64,000 nt of DNA from Maricaulis sp947259345 (GCA_965217205.1 OZ244254.1:2046001-2110000), one strand, 5' to 3'; counted from the stretch's first letter, positions 25,535-36,713 are shown. A program made the numbers and translations. Notes: generated by a model from the letters alone, not told the origin.

Positions 25535-26047
25535 CTAGTGGTCGCCCTGGATAACCAGGGTCACATTGCCGGAGCCCGTCTGGCGGACATTGGCCGACTG
25601 GCCATTGCCAACCTGGATCACCCCGGCGGCGTTGTTATTGCCGTACTGATCGGTGACAGCCGTGTTGTTCCGCCCCATCTGGGAAACACCCACGATATTG
25701 CGATTGCCGGTCTGAACATTGCGGGCGTAATTGTTGTAGCCCTGCTGACCGACCACGGCGTCATTATTGCGGCCATACTGATCGACATGCGCTTCGTTGT
25801 AGCGACCGCGCTGGCCAACCGTGGTGCCGTTGCGGGCACCGTCCTGGATGACCGTGACGTACTGACGCTCACCGCGCTGGTTGATCACCATGCTCTGGCG
25901 ATAGCCCTGCTGACGGCCGGCGATATCGTTCCGATAGCCTTCCTGGGCGATCGAGACGCGGTTGCGCGATTGTGCTTCAGCTGCACCGACCGTGCCGAGG
26001 ATGGAAACCGCCGCGAGGGCGCTGGCAATGAGAAAGCGGGTTTTCAT
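25535..26047 (-). CDS. Curlin-repeat amyloid protein (CsgA/CsgB-like)
   Basis: The 170-residue protein starts from the ATG at 26047 (GGAGTAG upstream), with a signal peptide ending in AAEAQS. The mature part has twelve QxG repeats spaced about every 11 residues with following Asn (for example DQYGRNND, QQGYNNYA, QTGNRNI, QMGRNNT, DQYGNNNA), the Q-x-G-x-x-N ladder of curlin repeats that stacks into extracellular amyloid. This suggests biofilm or surface-fibre formation. The export genes csgG/csgE/csgF are not in this window. CsgH-like genes flank it on both sides. Confidence 0.9.
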   Translation of the reverse strand: MKTRFLIASALAAVSILGTVGAAEAQSRNRVSIAQEGYRNDIAGRQQGYRQSMVINQRGERQYVTVIQDGARNGTTVGQRGRYNEAHVDQYGRNNDAVVGQQGYNNYARNVQTGNRNIVGVSQMGRNNTAVTDQYGNNNAAGVIQVGNGQSANVRQTGSGNVTLVIQGDH

Positions 26048-26205
26048 TTTGACTACTCCGTTTTGCTGGCCGACGCCCGATGCATCGAAGCCTGTCACCT
26101 GTTCTAAAGGGCATGTGATGAGCGAATGCTGAGAGCTGCATTCATAGTCAAAACAGGTAGATGAACGGATTTGGGGATCTTGTTCATCTTGCCGGTCCGG
26201 ACAAG

Positions 26206-26235
26206 AAAAAGCCCGCCACTGAGATCAGGGCGGGC
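26206..26235 (-). terminator. Rho-independent terminator of the 26263-26916 gene
   Basis: On the minus strand, GCCCGCC pairs with GGCGGGC over 7 bp and is followed by five T residues. It lies about 28 bases beyond the stop of the upstream CsgH-like gene, which therefore ends before the curlin-repeat gene and is probably a separate transcript. Confidence 0.75.
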
Positions 26236-26262
26236 CAGTTTGGGGTCGGAGGAAAACCAGGT

Positions 26263-26916
26263 TCAGTCGTAGCGGCACTGGGCCGGTCGGGCAGAACGCA
26301 GACGGGCGCACTGAGCAGGCGTGAGACGTTGTTGCGGCGCGGCTGCATTGGCAGCGGCGATCCGCTCGCGGGCCTGTTCCGCTGGCGTCGGGCCGTTTGT
26401 CGGGATCCGGTTCTGATTGCGCTGCACGACCGGGCGCTGGAATGTCAGGAGCGACATCGGCATGACATCAACGACCTGGGTCGAGCAGGTCAGGCGGCCG
26501 GCCTGGTCGTAGACCGACAGGGAGCCGCGCAACATCGCGTCCTGTCCCAGTTCTGCATCACGGATCTCATCCATGCCGCGATAGCCGCCGCGAACCACAT
26601 AGCCAAGGCCGAAATGGCTGCGAGCCAGGGCCGTGTCATGCGCTCCACCACCGGAGAATCGACCATCCAGGCGCAGATTGAGATCGCTGGTCGGAATGGC
26701 CTGGTAGAGATGGAAGACATAGGAGCCGCTCAATCGGGAATCCGCCTTGGGCACGGCAACGCCGGCCGAGTTGGACAGATAGACCTGGATGCCGCAATCA
26801 CGGTTGGGGTGCAGATCGATACCACTGCGGCTTTGTGCCTGGGCGGCAGACGGCCACGCGGCCACCAGGGTCGCACCCAGGGCAATGGCGCTGGTGAAGG
26901 CTTTGAGATGAAACAT
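26263..26916 (-). CDS. Secreted CsgH-like protein with C-terminal extension
   Basis: The 217-residue protein has a signal peptide (about residues 1-28, ending AAQAQS). A beta domain with CGIQVYLSN at its start and SLSVYDQAGRLTCSTQVV at its end shows the two-cysteine layout seen in the small CsgH-like neighbour. Then comes an extra 60 residues rich in Pro/Ala/Gln/Arg, ending in CARLRSARPAQCRYD with two more cysteines. It is transcribed as its own unit upstream of the curlin gene. The role is probably curlin-related by context; the assignment is tentative. Confidence 0.6.
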   Translation of the reverse strand: MFHLKAFTSAIALGATLVAAWPSAAQAQSRSGIDLHPNRDCGIQVYLSNSAGVAVPKADSRLSGSYVFHLYQAIPTSDLNLRLDGRFSGGGAHDTALARSHFGLGYVVRGGYRGMDEIRDAELGQDAMLRGSLSVYDQAGRLTCSTQVVDVMPMSLLTFQRPVVQRNQNRIPTNGPTPAEQARERIAAANAAAPQQRLTPAQCARLRSARPAQCRYD

Positions 26917-27025
26917 GTGCAGCTCCCGTTCGGATGAATCTCCGTGCTTGAGCTGACACTAGCAATGTCTAGATGAGGCCTGGCTGAGCGCCCGGTTCAG
27001 AGGACGTTCATGTGGCAAGTCCCCC

Positions 27026-27919
27026 TCACCGCGCCATCGCGGCTCGGGGCGCTGCACTGCTTTCAAGCCGTTGCGGAAGCAGGACGGTTGCCTCCACCGT
27101 ATTGCCGATACCGAGATAATTGACCTGACCGAAGCCCATCGACTTGGCCAGCTTGATGCCCTTGCCGCGATAACCGGCGCGCGACGGGTCCGCCATCTCG
27201 GCCGTCTCGGCATCAATGCCTTCGCCATCATCCTGGATGATGAATGAGAGGATGCGGCCACCGCGCTGGAAGCGCAGACGGACTCGGCGATCCTCATACT
27301 CGCTCTCGGTCATGCGCTTGGCGAGTTTGCGCTCCCAATTGCCTTCCGCCAGCCCCTTGGCCTTCTCCGTGGCATCAAAGCCGAGATTGCCGTGCTCGAT
27401 CGCATTGGCGAGCAAAACATAGAGGCCAACCGCCGTCGCACAGGGACGCGGCGTGGCGCGGCCGAGCAGGATGGCGACATCGCTGGCCTGTTCACGGGTC
27501 TGGATCGAGAACTCACCCGCCTCGAGCGATTGGGTCGCTCCGAGACCAATCTCGGCATCAGCGGGAATGGCGAGCTCATGCGCCCGATAGGCGCGCAGCC
27601 CGTCAATCGCATTGGCGACGGTGCCGGCATCGGCATCATGGTCAAGAAAGATATCGGCGCCGCTGCGTCGGGCATTGCCGGTGACCAGGAGCGAACGCTG
27701 TTTGGGCGCGGCATTCTTGCGCGCGTCGGCAATCCGGGCAGCATGGGCGTCATCGGCAACGATCAGCGCCACCGGGCCCTCTTCGTCCATGGTCGGCCCC
27801 ATATAGACCGTCATGCCCAAACCCTTGGCCAACGCCCGCGACAAGACGCGCGTGCGATTGCTGTCGCTCATGCAGAGCCAAAGCCTGTCGGGTATCTTAC
27901 CGGTTTGGGCGGCTGCCAT
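27026..27919 (-). CDS. RsbW-like HATPase with degenerate receiver-like N-domain
   Basis: The 297-residue protein has an N-terminal half (residues about 10-120) that looks like a receiver-type alpha/beta domain (VALIVADD, RSLLVTGNA, GADIFLDHD) but lacks the clear receiver catalytic set. The C-terminal half is a histidine-kinase-like ATPase of the RsbW/HATPase_c_2 kind: N box LLANAIEHGNLGF, G1 box IQDDGEGID, G2 box RGKGIKLAKSMG. RsbW-like proteins are serine kinases or anti-sigma factors in general-stress partner switches. No anti-anti-sigma partner is adjacent. It is a single gene. Confidence 0.75.
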   Translation of the reverse strand: MAAAQTGKIPDRLWLCMSDSNRTRVLSRALAKGLGMTVYMGPTMDEEGPVALIVADDAHAARIADARKNAAPKQRSLLVTGNARRSGADIFLDHDADAGTVANAIDGLRAYRAHELAIPADAEIGLGATQSLEAGEFSIQTREQASDVAILLGRATPRPCATAVGLYVLLANAIEHGNLGFDATEKAKGLAEGNWERKLAKRMTESEYEDRRVRLRFQRGGRILSFIIQDDGEGIDAETAEMADPSRAGYRGKGIKLAKSMGFGQVNYLGIGNTVEATVLLPQRLESSAAPRAAMAR

Positions 27920-28083
27920 GCGGTCTCCCGGGTACTGAAGCAGGACGAGGTCGGAACACGCACACTAGAAACAACACATTAACAATGAATTTGGCATCGC
28001 CAAGCGCGATTCATCACGTCGCGGCCGGAGCATCGATACCGTGCCAGTCAGGCCGGCGCCACCTGAGGAAACCCGGTTTCCGC

Positions 28084-28851
28084 CTAGGCGTCGCGCTCGC
28101 GGACAATGCCGGCTGCGCGTTCGCGCAGGGTCGGGAAACGATAGAAGATATGCGTGCCGATCCGGCGCGTGCGCACAAGGCCGTCATTCCAATACGGGTC
28201 AACCGCCACCGTGTGGTAGTGCGTCGCGCGTCGGGTCACATCGCGGCCAAACCCCATGAAGGCGTGCTGGGCGACCAGCTGTGACCGGCGCCAGGAGCGC
28301 CCGCGCGGCTCGCGGACCATGGACCCGTCACAGGTGAAGGTGAACTGGCAACCGGTCCGGCGTTCGGAGCCCTGATAGACCACGCCACAGATCGAGTTGG
28401 GATAATTGCGATTATCGACCCGGTTCAGAATGACCTGGGCCACGGCCAGCTGGCCAACAAAGGCCTCGCTGCGCGCCTCATAATAGATCGCTTCGGCCAG
28501 GCAATCGACTTCAGCCGAGATGCCGGCAGCCATCTCCAGATGGGTATTGTCAAAGGTACGCAGGTCATCCAGCGAACGGGCTGTCAGCACAACGCCGGCA
28601 TCCCCATCCGCTTCCAGGGTCAGCGACGCGAAACGCAATTCTTCCGGCGGCTGCCAGGCGGCGTCGACATCACCGGCCTGAAGATAGCGCGCAGCCATGG
28701 CCTGCCAGACGAGGGTCTCGTCCTGTTCACGGGCCCGGTCGGAAGCCAGGTTGAGAAGCAGGACCGTCATCGCGCACAGCACCAGGGTCGCCAGCATGTG
28801 CAATGCTGTCGCTACCTGCTTTTGCTGGCTGCGTGCCGCGTCGAGGTCCAT
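28084..28851 (-). CDS. SleB/CwlJ-type cell wall hydrolase, membrane-anchored
   Basis: The 255-residue protein starts from the ATG at 28851, which has GGAGA seven bases upstream; the frame is also open to an ATG at 28926. One transmembrane segment lies near residues 19-38. The C-terminal half carries the SleB hydrolase pattern CLAEAIYYEARSE, GQLAVAQVILNRV, YPNSICGVVYQG and CQFTFTCDG, containing the catalytic Glu of this lytic transglycosylase-like fold. It probably remodels peptidoglycan. It is a monocistronic gene. Confidence 0.87.
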   Translation of the reverse strand: MDLDAARSQQKQVATALHMLATLVLCAMTVLLLNLASDRAREQDETLVWQAMAARYLQAGDVDAAWQPPEELRFASLTLEADGDAGVVLTARSLDDLRTFDNTHLEMAAGISAEVDCLAEAIYYEARSEAFVGQLAVAQVILNRVDNRNYPNSICGVVYQGSERRTGCQFTFTCDGSMVREPRGRSWRRSQLVAQHAFMGFGRDVTRRATHYHTVAVDPYWNDGLVRTRRIGTHIFYRFPTLRERAAGIVRERDA

Positions 28852-29015
28852 TCGATCTCCGTATTTCCTGTCCAGCGTCAAACTCGGCCTTTCACGAATC
28901 GTGCCGTCTTGCGACGAGATTACCATGACGCGCCTTGTCTGAATCCTTCGTGAAATCAGCGCGCCTCTCTATTTGAGCCGACCATAGCGGTCAAGCCGGG
29001 CACTTGGTTACAAAT

Positions 29016-29048
29016 AAGAAAATACCCGCCCCTTCCAAGAGGGGCGGG
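29016..29048 (-). terminator. Rho-independent terminator of the glyQ-glyS-ppdK operon
   Basis: On the minus strand, CCCGCCCCT pairs with AGGGGCGGG over 9 bp with a 6-base loop, followed by TATTTTCTTATTT. It lies 28 bases past the ppdK stop. Confidence 0.78.
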
Positions 29049-29075
29049 ATATTCAGTGGCGAATACAAGGATTTA

Positions 29076-31748
<2,673 letters not shown>

Positions 31749-31759
31749 GGAAAGAGCCC

Positions 31760-34165
31760 CTAGCCTGAAATCTTGTCGAAATCGGCGACGGCGCGGATGG
31801 CCGTGCGAATTGCGGACAATAAGAGAAGTCTGTTGCGGCGCAACGCGCCGTCATCCGTGTTAACGGTCACGTCGTCGAAAAATGCATCAATCGGTGCACG
31901 GAGCGATGCCAGCGCCGTCATGGCGGCGGCGAAGTCCTCATCCGCCAGCGCCTGGGCGGCCGCCGGTCCGGCCGTGTTCAGCGCCGTAATGAGATCACGC
32001 TCTGCCGATTCCGGGGCGGCTGCGAGATAGTCGGCATCCGCCTCACCGGAGAGGTCCGCATCAGACTTGGCGAGAATATTCGACGCCCGCTTATTCCCGG
32101 CCAGCAGCGCTGCGCCATCCTCGGTATCGAGGAAAGCCTGAAGGGCGCGGGCCTTGTGGGTGACACGAACGAGGTCGTCATCACCGAGCGCGAAGACCGC
32201 GTCGATGACGTCGTGGCGGATGCCCTCGTCTTTCAGAACGACCTTCAGACGGTCGACATCAAACTCTTTCCGATCACGCGCGAACGCAGCCAAACCAATT
32301 GCAAAACCGTCCCGATGCTTCGCAAGGTGTACGGAAACTTCTCTCGCGGCAGGGCTTTTATCTGCAAACATTCGCGACACTCGCCCTACCTGCTGCGAAT
32401 ATTCGAGTAGGTTTCTCACGCCCTTCTTAATCTCAACTACCGTTGCAACATCACCGTCATCAATGATGAGATCGGCCCGCAACCGCCCGAGCAAGCCAAG
32501 CCGATGCTCTAGCAAGAATGTAGCGCTTGGCGCTTTTCGCTGAAGCTCATCCACGATGCGCGAGATCGTTTCTCGCTCGGTCGCATCACCATCCAGATCA
32601 ATCTCTCTTACCCAAGATGCGACACGGCCAGTTTGGAAGCCTAGCACTAACTCATATGCAATTCGGGTATACGTGGATAGCGAGAGCCGAATTTCGTTCT
32701 TCAACAAAATCCGGCCGAATCCCAGCGCAGCTCGGCGCAGGGCGAACGGGTCTTTCGACCCCGTCGGCTTTTCATCGATCGCCCAGAAGCCGACCAGCGT
32801 ATCCAGCTTGTCGGCCAGTGCGACGGCAGCCGAGACCGGCGAGGTCGGCACTTCGTCAGACGGCCCTTGCGGCTTGTAATGGTCCTTGATTGCGTCTGCG
32901 ACAGCGGCGTCCTCGCCTTGGTCGAGGGCGTAATACCGCCCCATCGCGCCTTGCAGCTCGGGGAATTCATAGACCATTTCGGAGACGAGATCGGCCTTGG
33001 CCAGGCGGGCGGCCTTTTCGGCGAGGTCCGGATCGGCACCGACGACCGGGGCCAGCTCGCGGGCCAGGGCGGCGACGCGTTCGACCTTGTCGGCCACCGT
33101 GCCCAGCTTTTCGTGGAAGGTCACTTTCGACAGCTGCGCCGCCATGTCCGAGAGCGGCGTCTTGCGGTCATTGTCCCAGAAGTGGCGGGCATCCGAGAGA
33201 CGCGCCGAGAGGACGCGGGCATTGCCGGCGGCGATGGCGACACCGCCATCGGGCGCAACCTGGTTGGCAATCGTGACGAATTTGGAGACCAGCTGACCGG
33301 TCTTCGGATCACGCACCGCGAAATATTTCTGGTGCGTCTTCATGGTCAGGGTGATGACTTCCGGCGGCAGATCGAGAAAGTCCGGATCCATCTCGCCCAG
33401 CACCGGCACCGGCCATTCCACCAGCCCGGCGACCTCGGTCAACAGGCCCGCATCTTCGACCAGTTCAAACCCGGCATCCGTACAGACCTGGCGCGCGCCC
33501 TCGAGGATCAGCGCTTCGCGGGCGGCACGGTCGAGGAGGACATGCCCCTCACCTTCCAGCACCGCCTGGTATTCGGTGTAGTTCGACACGGTAAAGGGCC
33601 CGCGGCCCATGCGGCGATGGCCTTCGGTGACATTGGACGCCGTGAGGCCGAAGACCTCGACCGGCACAACGTCGCCGCCAAACACGCACAGAAGACGCTG
33701 GATCGGACGCACCCAGCGCTGGGTCTTCTCCCCCTCGCCGAATTTCATCGATTTGGGCCAGGGGAAGGCCTTCATCACTTCGGGGATTGCCTCGGCGATC
33801 ACCTCGGCGGTGGCCCGGCCCGGCTTTTCGATCTTGGCGACCCAGAATTCGCCCTTCTTGTCCTCGCGCTTCTCGCACTGGTCCAGCGAGGCGACACCGG
33901 CGCCGCGCAGGAAACCTTCCACGGCCTTGTCCGGCGCACCGACGCGCGGGCCCTTGCGCTCTTCACTGACATCCGCCGTCTTCACCGGCAGGCCGTCAAT
34001 CACCAGACCGAGGCGGCGCGGACCGGCAAAGGTGGTCAGCGAGCTCCAGGCCAGACCCGCCGCCTTGAGCTTGTCGCCCAGGAGCTTTTCCAGATCGGCC
34101 TCGGCACGCGGTTGCATGCGGGCCGGGATTTCCTCGCAGAAGATTTCAAACAGGAGTTCGGACAT
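31760..34165 (-). CDS. glyS: Glycyl-tRNA synthetase beta subunit with an extra inserted domain
   Basis: The 801-residue beta subunit of the alpha2-beta2 bacterial GlyRS pairs with the alpha subunit encoded upstream. Its N-terminus (LLFEIFCEEIPARM) and the TGSKDPFALRRAALGFGRILL motif are typical, as is the later DRLKVVLKDEGIRHDVIDAVFAL through ANKR-like AGNKRASNIL. Usual length is near 690, so this one is over 100 residues long. The excess sits at about residues 492-632 (nt about 32265-32690), where GC falls to about 50% against over 60% on both sides. The insert shows D565-x12-E578-x-K580-x10-Q591, a pattern of PD-(D/E)XK nucleases. The frame stays open throughout, so the protein is probably made whole. 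Confidence 0.95.
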   Translation of the reverse strand: MSELLFEIFCEEIPARMQPRAEADLEKLLGDKLKAAGLAWSSLTTFAGPRRLGLVIDGLPVKTADVSEERKGPRVGAPDKAVEGFLRGAGVASLDQCEKREDKKGEFWVAKIEKPGRATAEVIAEAIPEVMKAFPWPKSMKFGEGEKTQRWVRPIQRLLCVFGGDVVPVEVFGLTASNVTEGHRRMGRGPFTVSNYTEYQAVLEGEGHVLLDRAAREALILEGARQVCTDAGFELVEDAGLLTEVAGLVEWPVPVLGEMDPDFLDLPPEVITLTMKTHQKYFAVRDPKTGQLVSKFVTIANQVAPDGGVAIAAGNARVLSARLSDARHFWDNDRKTPLSDMAAQLSKVTFHEKLGTVADKVERVAALARELAPVVGADPDLAEKAARLAKADLVSEMVYEFPELQGAMGRYYALDQGEDAAVADAIKDHYKPQGPSDEVPTSPVSAAVALADKLDTLVGFWAIDEKPTGSKDPFALRRAALGFGRILLKNEIRLSLSTYTRIAYELVLGFQTGRVASWVREIDLDGDATERETISRIVDELQRKAPSATFLLEHRLGLLGRLRADLIIDDGDVATVVEIKKGVRNLLEYSQQVGRVSRMFADKSPAAREVSVHLAKHRDGFAIGLAAFARDRKEFDVDRLKVVLKDEGIRHDVIDAVFALGDDDLVRVTHKARALQAFLDTEDGAALLAGNKRASNILAKSDADLSGEADADYLAAAPESAERDLITALNTAGPAAAQALADEDFAAAMTALASLRAPIDAFFDDVTVNTDDGALRRNRLLLLSAIRTAIRAVADFDKISG

Positions 34166-34189
34166 CGTGTCGGGCTTTCACTTCCGCCG

Positions 34190-34651
34190 TCAGGCGTATT
34201 CCTGGTCGGCATAGCGCTGCATGAGCGCGAAATAGCCGTCATCCGGGGCGCCGTCATAGATCAGCGCGTCTTCATCAAAAATCATCCAGTCCTGGGCCGA
34301 TTTGACCCAGATATGACCGACGGGTTTCAGCTTGGCGCGGTCATCCAGCGTGCCCGCCTTCAAGGACAGGGCCGGCTTGCCCGCCGTGTCATTGGCAATC
34401 CGCGTGCCGCAATCCCCGCAGAAATGGCCCAGCTTTTTCGACTTGCTGTCGGTCGGAATGGAAAAGGCCGCCACGCCGCCCTTCTTGAGATATTTGAACC
34501 CGTCCCGCGGCACCAGCATGGACATGCCGAAAGCCGAGGAGGATTGCTGCTGGCAAGTCGTGCAATGGCAGCAATACAGCGCCATCGGCTTCCCGGTAAT
34601 CTCATACCGGACCGCCCCGCACTGGCAGCCACCGCGAAGGGGGAGTTTCAT
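34190..34651 (-). CDS. GFA (glutathione-dependent formaldehyde-activating enzyme-like) zinc protein
   Basis: The 153-residue protein has the CENP-V/GFA zinc-site cysteines: GGCQCGAVRYE, YCCHCTTCQ and HFCGDCGTRI. GFA-family proteins bind zinc through these cysteines; most members have no proven role in formaldehyde metabolism. It lies between the family A repeat and glyS, 24 bases from the glyS start, inside the glyQ-glyS-ppdK gene run. Confidence 0.87.
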   Translation of the reverse strand: MKLPLRGGCQCGAVRYEITGKPMALYCCHCTTCQQQSSSAFGMSMLVPRDGFKYLKKGGVAAFSIPTDSKSKKLGHFCGDCGTRIANDTAGKPALSLKAGTLDDRAKLKPVGHIWVKSAQDWMIFDEDALIYDGAPDDGYFALMQRYADQEYA

Positions 34652-34676
34652 GGGGAAGTCTCCTGGCTCGTCAGGT

Positions 34677-34819
34677 CCTCGCCCTTGATGGGCGAGGTGG
34701 CTGGGCGCACAGCGGCCAGACGGAGTGGGTGACCGGCGATTGGTGACGGAACGCTGACGCGTTTCACCCGATCCGACCCGCCGCTACGCGCCGGCCCACC
34801 TTCCCCATCAAGGGGAAGG
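34677..34819. repeat. Dispersed palindrome-ended repeat, family A, copy 3
   Basis: This 143-bp copy has the same end palindromes as 17320-17450 and 17663-17795, plus CAGCGGCCAGACGGAGTGGG and GTTTCACCC inside. It separates glyQ from the GFA gene in the middle of a co-directional gene run. Confidence 0.85.
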
Positions 34820-34838
34820 ACCTGTGAGAGCGACGTCA

Positions 34839-35729
34839 TCACTCAGCCGCCTCCACCAGCGCGCGCTCGCTCTTCACCCAGGCCTCCGCGCAGCCCTTGG
34901 CGAGTTCTCGCACGCGGGCGATCCAGCTGGCGCGTTCGGCGACGGAGATGGCGCCGCGGGCGTCGACCAGGTTGAAGAGGTGGGAGGCTTTCAGGCAGAA
35001 ATCATAGGCCGGAAGGGGCAGCGGCTTGTCGAGATTGAGCAGCGCCATGCACTGGTTTTCCGCGCCCTTGAACCATTCGATCAGCATGTCGACATCGGCA
35101 TGTTCGAAATTGAATTCCGAATACTGCTTCTCGGCTTCCAGGAAGACATCGCCATAGCTCATGCCGGCGCCGTTGAAGTCGAGATCATAGACATTCTCGA
35201 CGCCCTGGACATACATCGCCAGGCGTTCGAGCCCATAGGTCAGCTCGCCGGAGACGAGGTCGACATCGAGTCCGCCGACCTGCTGGAAATAGGTGAACTG
35301 GCTGACTTCCATGCCGTCGCACCAGACTTCCCAGCCCAGGCCCCAGGCGCCGACCGTCGGGTTTTCCCAGTCATCCTCCACGAAGCGGACATCATGCAGG
35401 TCGCGATCAATACCGATGGCGTCCAGCGAGCCGAGATAGAGGTCCTGAATGTCCGACGGGCACGGCTTCAGCAGCACCTGGAACTGGTAGTAGTGCTGCA
35501 ACCGGTTGGGATTCTCGCCATAGCGGCCATCGCCGGGACGGCGCGAGGGCTGGACATAGGCGGCCTTCCAGGGACGCGGACCGAGCGAGCGCAGCGTGGT
35601 CGCGGGGTGCAGCGTCCCGGCGCCGACCTCGACATCATAGGGCTGGAGAATGGCGCAGCCCTTGCCCGCCCAATAGGTCTGCAGACGGAGGATCAGCTCC
35701 TGGAAGGAGGGCGCTTTCGCGGCGGCCAT
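34839..35729 (-). CDS. glyQ: Glycyl-tRNA synthetase alpha subunit
   Basis: The 296-residue catalytic subunit has the expected length. Signature segments are FQELILRLQTYWAGKGCAILQPYD near the N-terminus, PATTLRSLGPRPWKAAYVQPSRRPGDGRYGENPNR (class II motif 2 region) and VGAWGLGWEVW. It is the first gene of the run glyQ - GFA - glyS - ppdK. The 187-base gap to the GFA gene holds a dispersed repeat. Confidence 0.97.
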   Translation of the reverse strand: MAAAKAPSFQELILRLQTYWAGKGCAILQPYDVEVGAGTLHPATTLRSLGPRPWKAAYVQPSRRPGDGRYGENPNRLQHYYQFQVLLKPCPSDIQDLYLGSLDAIGIDRDLHDVRFVEDDWENPTVGAWGLGWEVWCDGMEVSQFTYFQQVGGLDVDLVSGELTYGLERLAMYVQGVENVYDLDFNGAGMSYGDVFLEAEKQYSEFNFEHADVDMLIEWFKGAENQCMALLNLDKPLPLPAYDFCLKASHLFNLVDARGAISVAERASWIARVRELAKGCAEAWVKSERALVEAAE

Positions 35730-35799
35730 GGCATCAATTCCCGCTGGAAAAATCGAGATGAAGAAATCGCGCGGACACTAGGCAAGCCGGCCCGTCTAA

Positions 35800-35976
35800 T
35801 CAAGCGCGCGAGTCCTCGTCTTTGTGCGACGCAGCATCCTCCTCGCGCGGCTCGAAGCGGGCCTCCACGGCCCGCCGCGCGGCCTCAGCGGCATTGTCCC
35901 GCTGCTTGCGCCCGCGTGCGCCCAATACGATCAACAGGACGAAGGCAAGGACGACGAGGATGATGGTGAGGGTCAT
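35800..35976 (-). CDS. Small single-pass membrane protein (58 aa)
   Basis: A short frame from the ATG at 35976 to the TGA at 35800-35802 begins MTLTIILVVLAFVLLIVLGARGRKQ, a strong membrane helix with positive-inside tail. It continues as an amphipathic Ala/Arg/Glu-rich segment ending ASHKDEDSRA. The start overlaps the stop of the methyltransferase gene by four bases (ATGA), and codon use is typical of the genome, so it is probably a real translationally coupled gene. Function unknown. Confidence 0.65.
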   Translation of the reverse strand: MTLTIILVVLAFVLLIVLGARGRKQRDNAAEAARRAVEARFEPREEDAASHKDEDSRA

Positions 35977-36713
35977 GCGCCCATCTCCAGAGCAGCCCGC
36001 CCACGCAGGATGGCGTCGGCCTCGGCAGAATGGCTCTCGCCCTCATGCAGGACCAGCGGGGCGAGCAGGACAAGCGGCGCCTTACCGCCAATCGTCGCCT
36101 GCACGATGACGCGCTTGGCCGGTTCGCCGCTGCGCGGATGGATCGGCTTGATGATCACCGAGCCGAAAGACCGGTCCAGTGCAGTGAGGATGTCGGCCAG
36201 CCGGTCGGCCCGATGGATCAGGGTCAGCCGACCCTTGGCCTTCAGCGCCCGCGCGGCACAGCGGACCCAATCGGCAAAGGGCACATCGCCGGTCAGCCAG
36301 GCGGCGCGCTTTTCGTCTTTCGGGGCTCGCAGGGCCTTGGGGTCGTCGAAGAAGGGCGGGTTGAAGAAGACCTGGTCGACTTTCAGCGAGGTGCCAAGCT
36401 GCATGATATCGGCGTTCTGGGCGCTCACCCGCACGCCCATCGCGTTGGCCGCCGCATTCTCGGTCGCAAGGGCGGCCGCCTCGGGATCGCGCTCAACGCC
36501 GACAAAGCTGGCCCCGGTCAGCCGCCAGGCTGCGCACATCAGCGCTGCACCGGCGCCGCAGCCGAATTCAGCCAGGGTTTCGCCCTCCTTCGCGTCCAGC
36601 GCCGCCGCGAGCAGGCCGGCATCCATGCCGGCGCGATAGCCATCCCGGCCCTGGCGCAGGACGACCCGCCCGTCGAGCAGGCGGTCCAGCGTGGTGGCGC
36701 TGTCCGCTGTCAC
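35973..36713 (-). CDS. N6-adenine methyltransferase, TrmN6/YfiC-like
   Basis: The 246-residue class I SAM-dependent methyltransferase has DGYRAGMDAGLLAAAL at the N-terminus, the SAM loop LAEFGCGAGAALM, and catalytic motif IV as NPPFFD (the NPPF/Y form of N6-adenine or N-methyltransferases). This layout matches the tRNA1(Val) adenine-37 N6-methyltransferase family (TrmN6); the substrate is not proven. It overlaps the DUF2007 gene upstream (ATGA, bases 36710-36713) and the small membrane ORF downstream, forming a three-gene coupled set. Confidence 0.82.
   Translation of the reverse strand: MTADSATTLDRLLDGRVVLRQGRDGYRAGMDAGLLAAALDAKEGETLAEFGCGAGAALMCAAWRLTGASFVGVERDPEAAALATENAAANAMGVRVSAQNADIMQLGTSLKVDQVFFNPPFFDDPKALRAPKDEKRAAWLTGDVPFADWVRCAARALKAKGRLTLIHRADRLADILTALDRSFGSVIIKPIHPRSGEPAKRVIVQATIGGKAPLVLLAPLVLHEGESHSAEADAILRGRAALEMGA

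Noticed and set aside
32265..32690. Intein within GlyS
   Set aside because: No N-terminal Cys/Ser splice junction, no HN at the C-terminal side, and the insert is far shorter than a splicing domain with its blocks.
32867..34732. 621-codon plus-strand frame opposite glyS and the GFA gene
   Set aside because: It is an antisense shadow spanning two real genes and an intergenic gap, with no recognisable domain.
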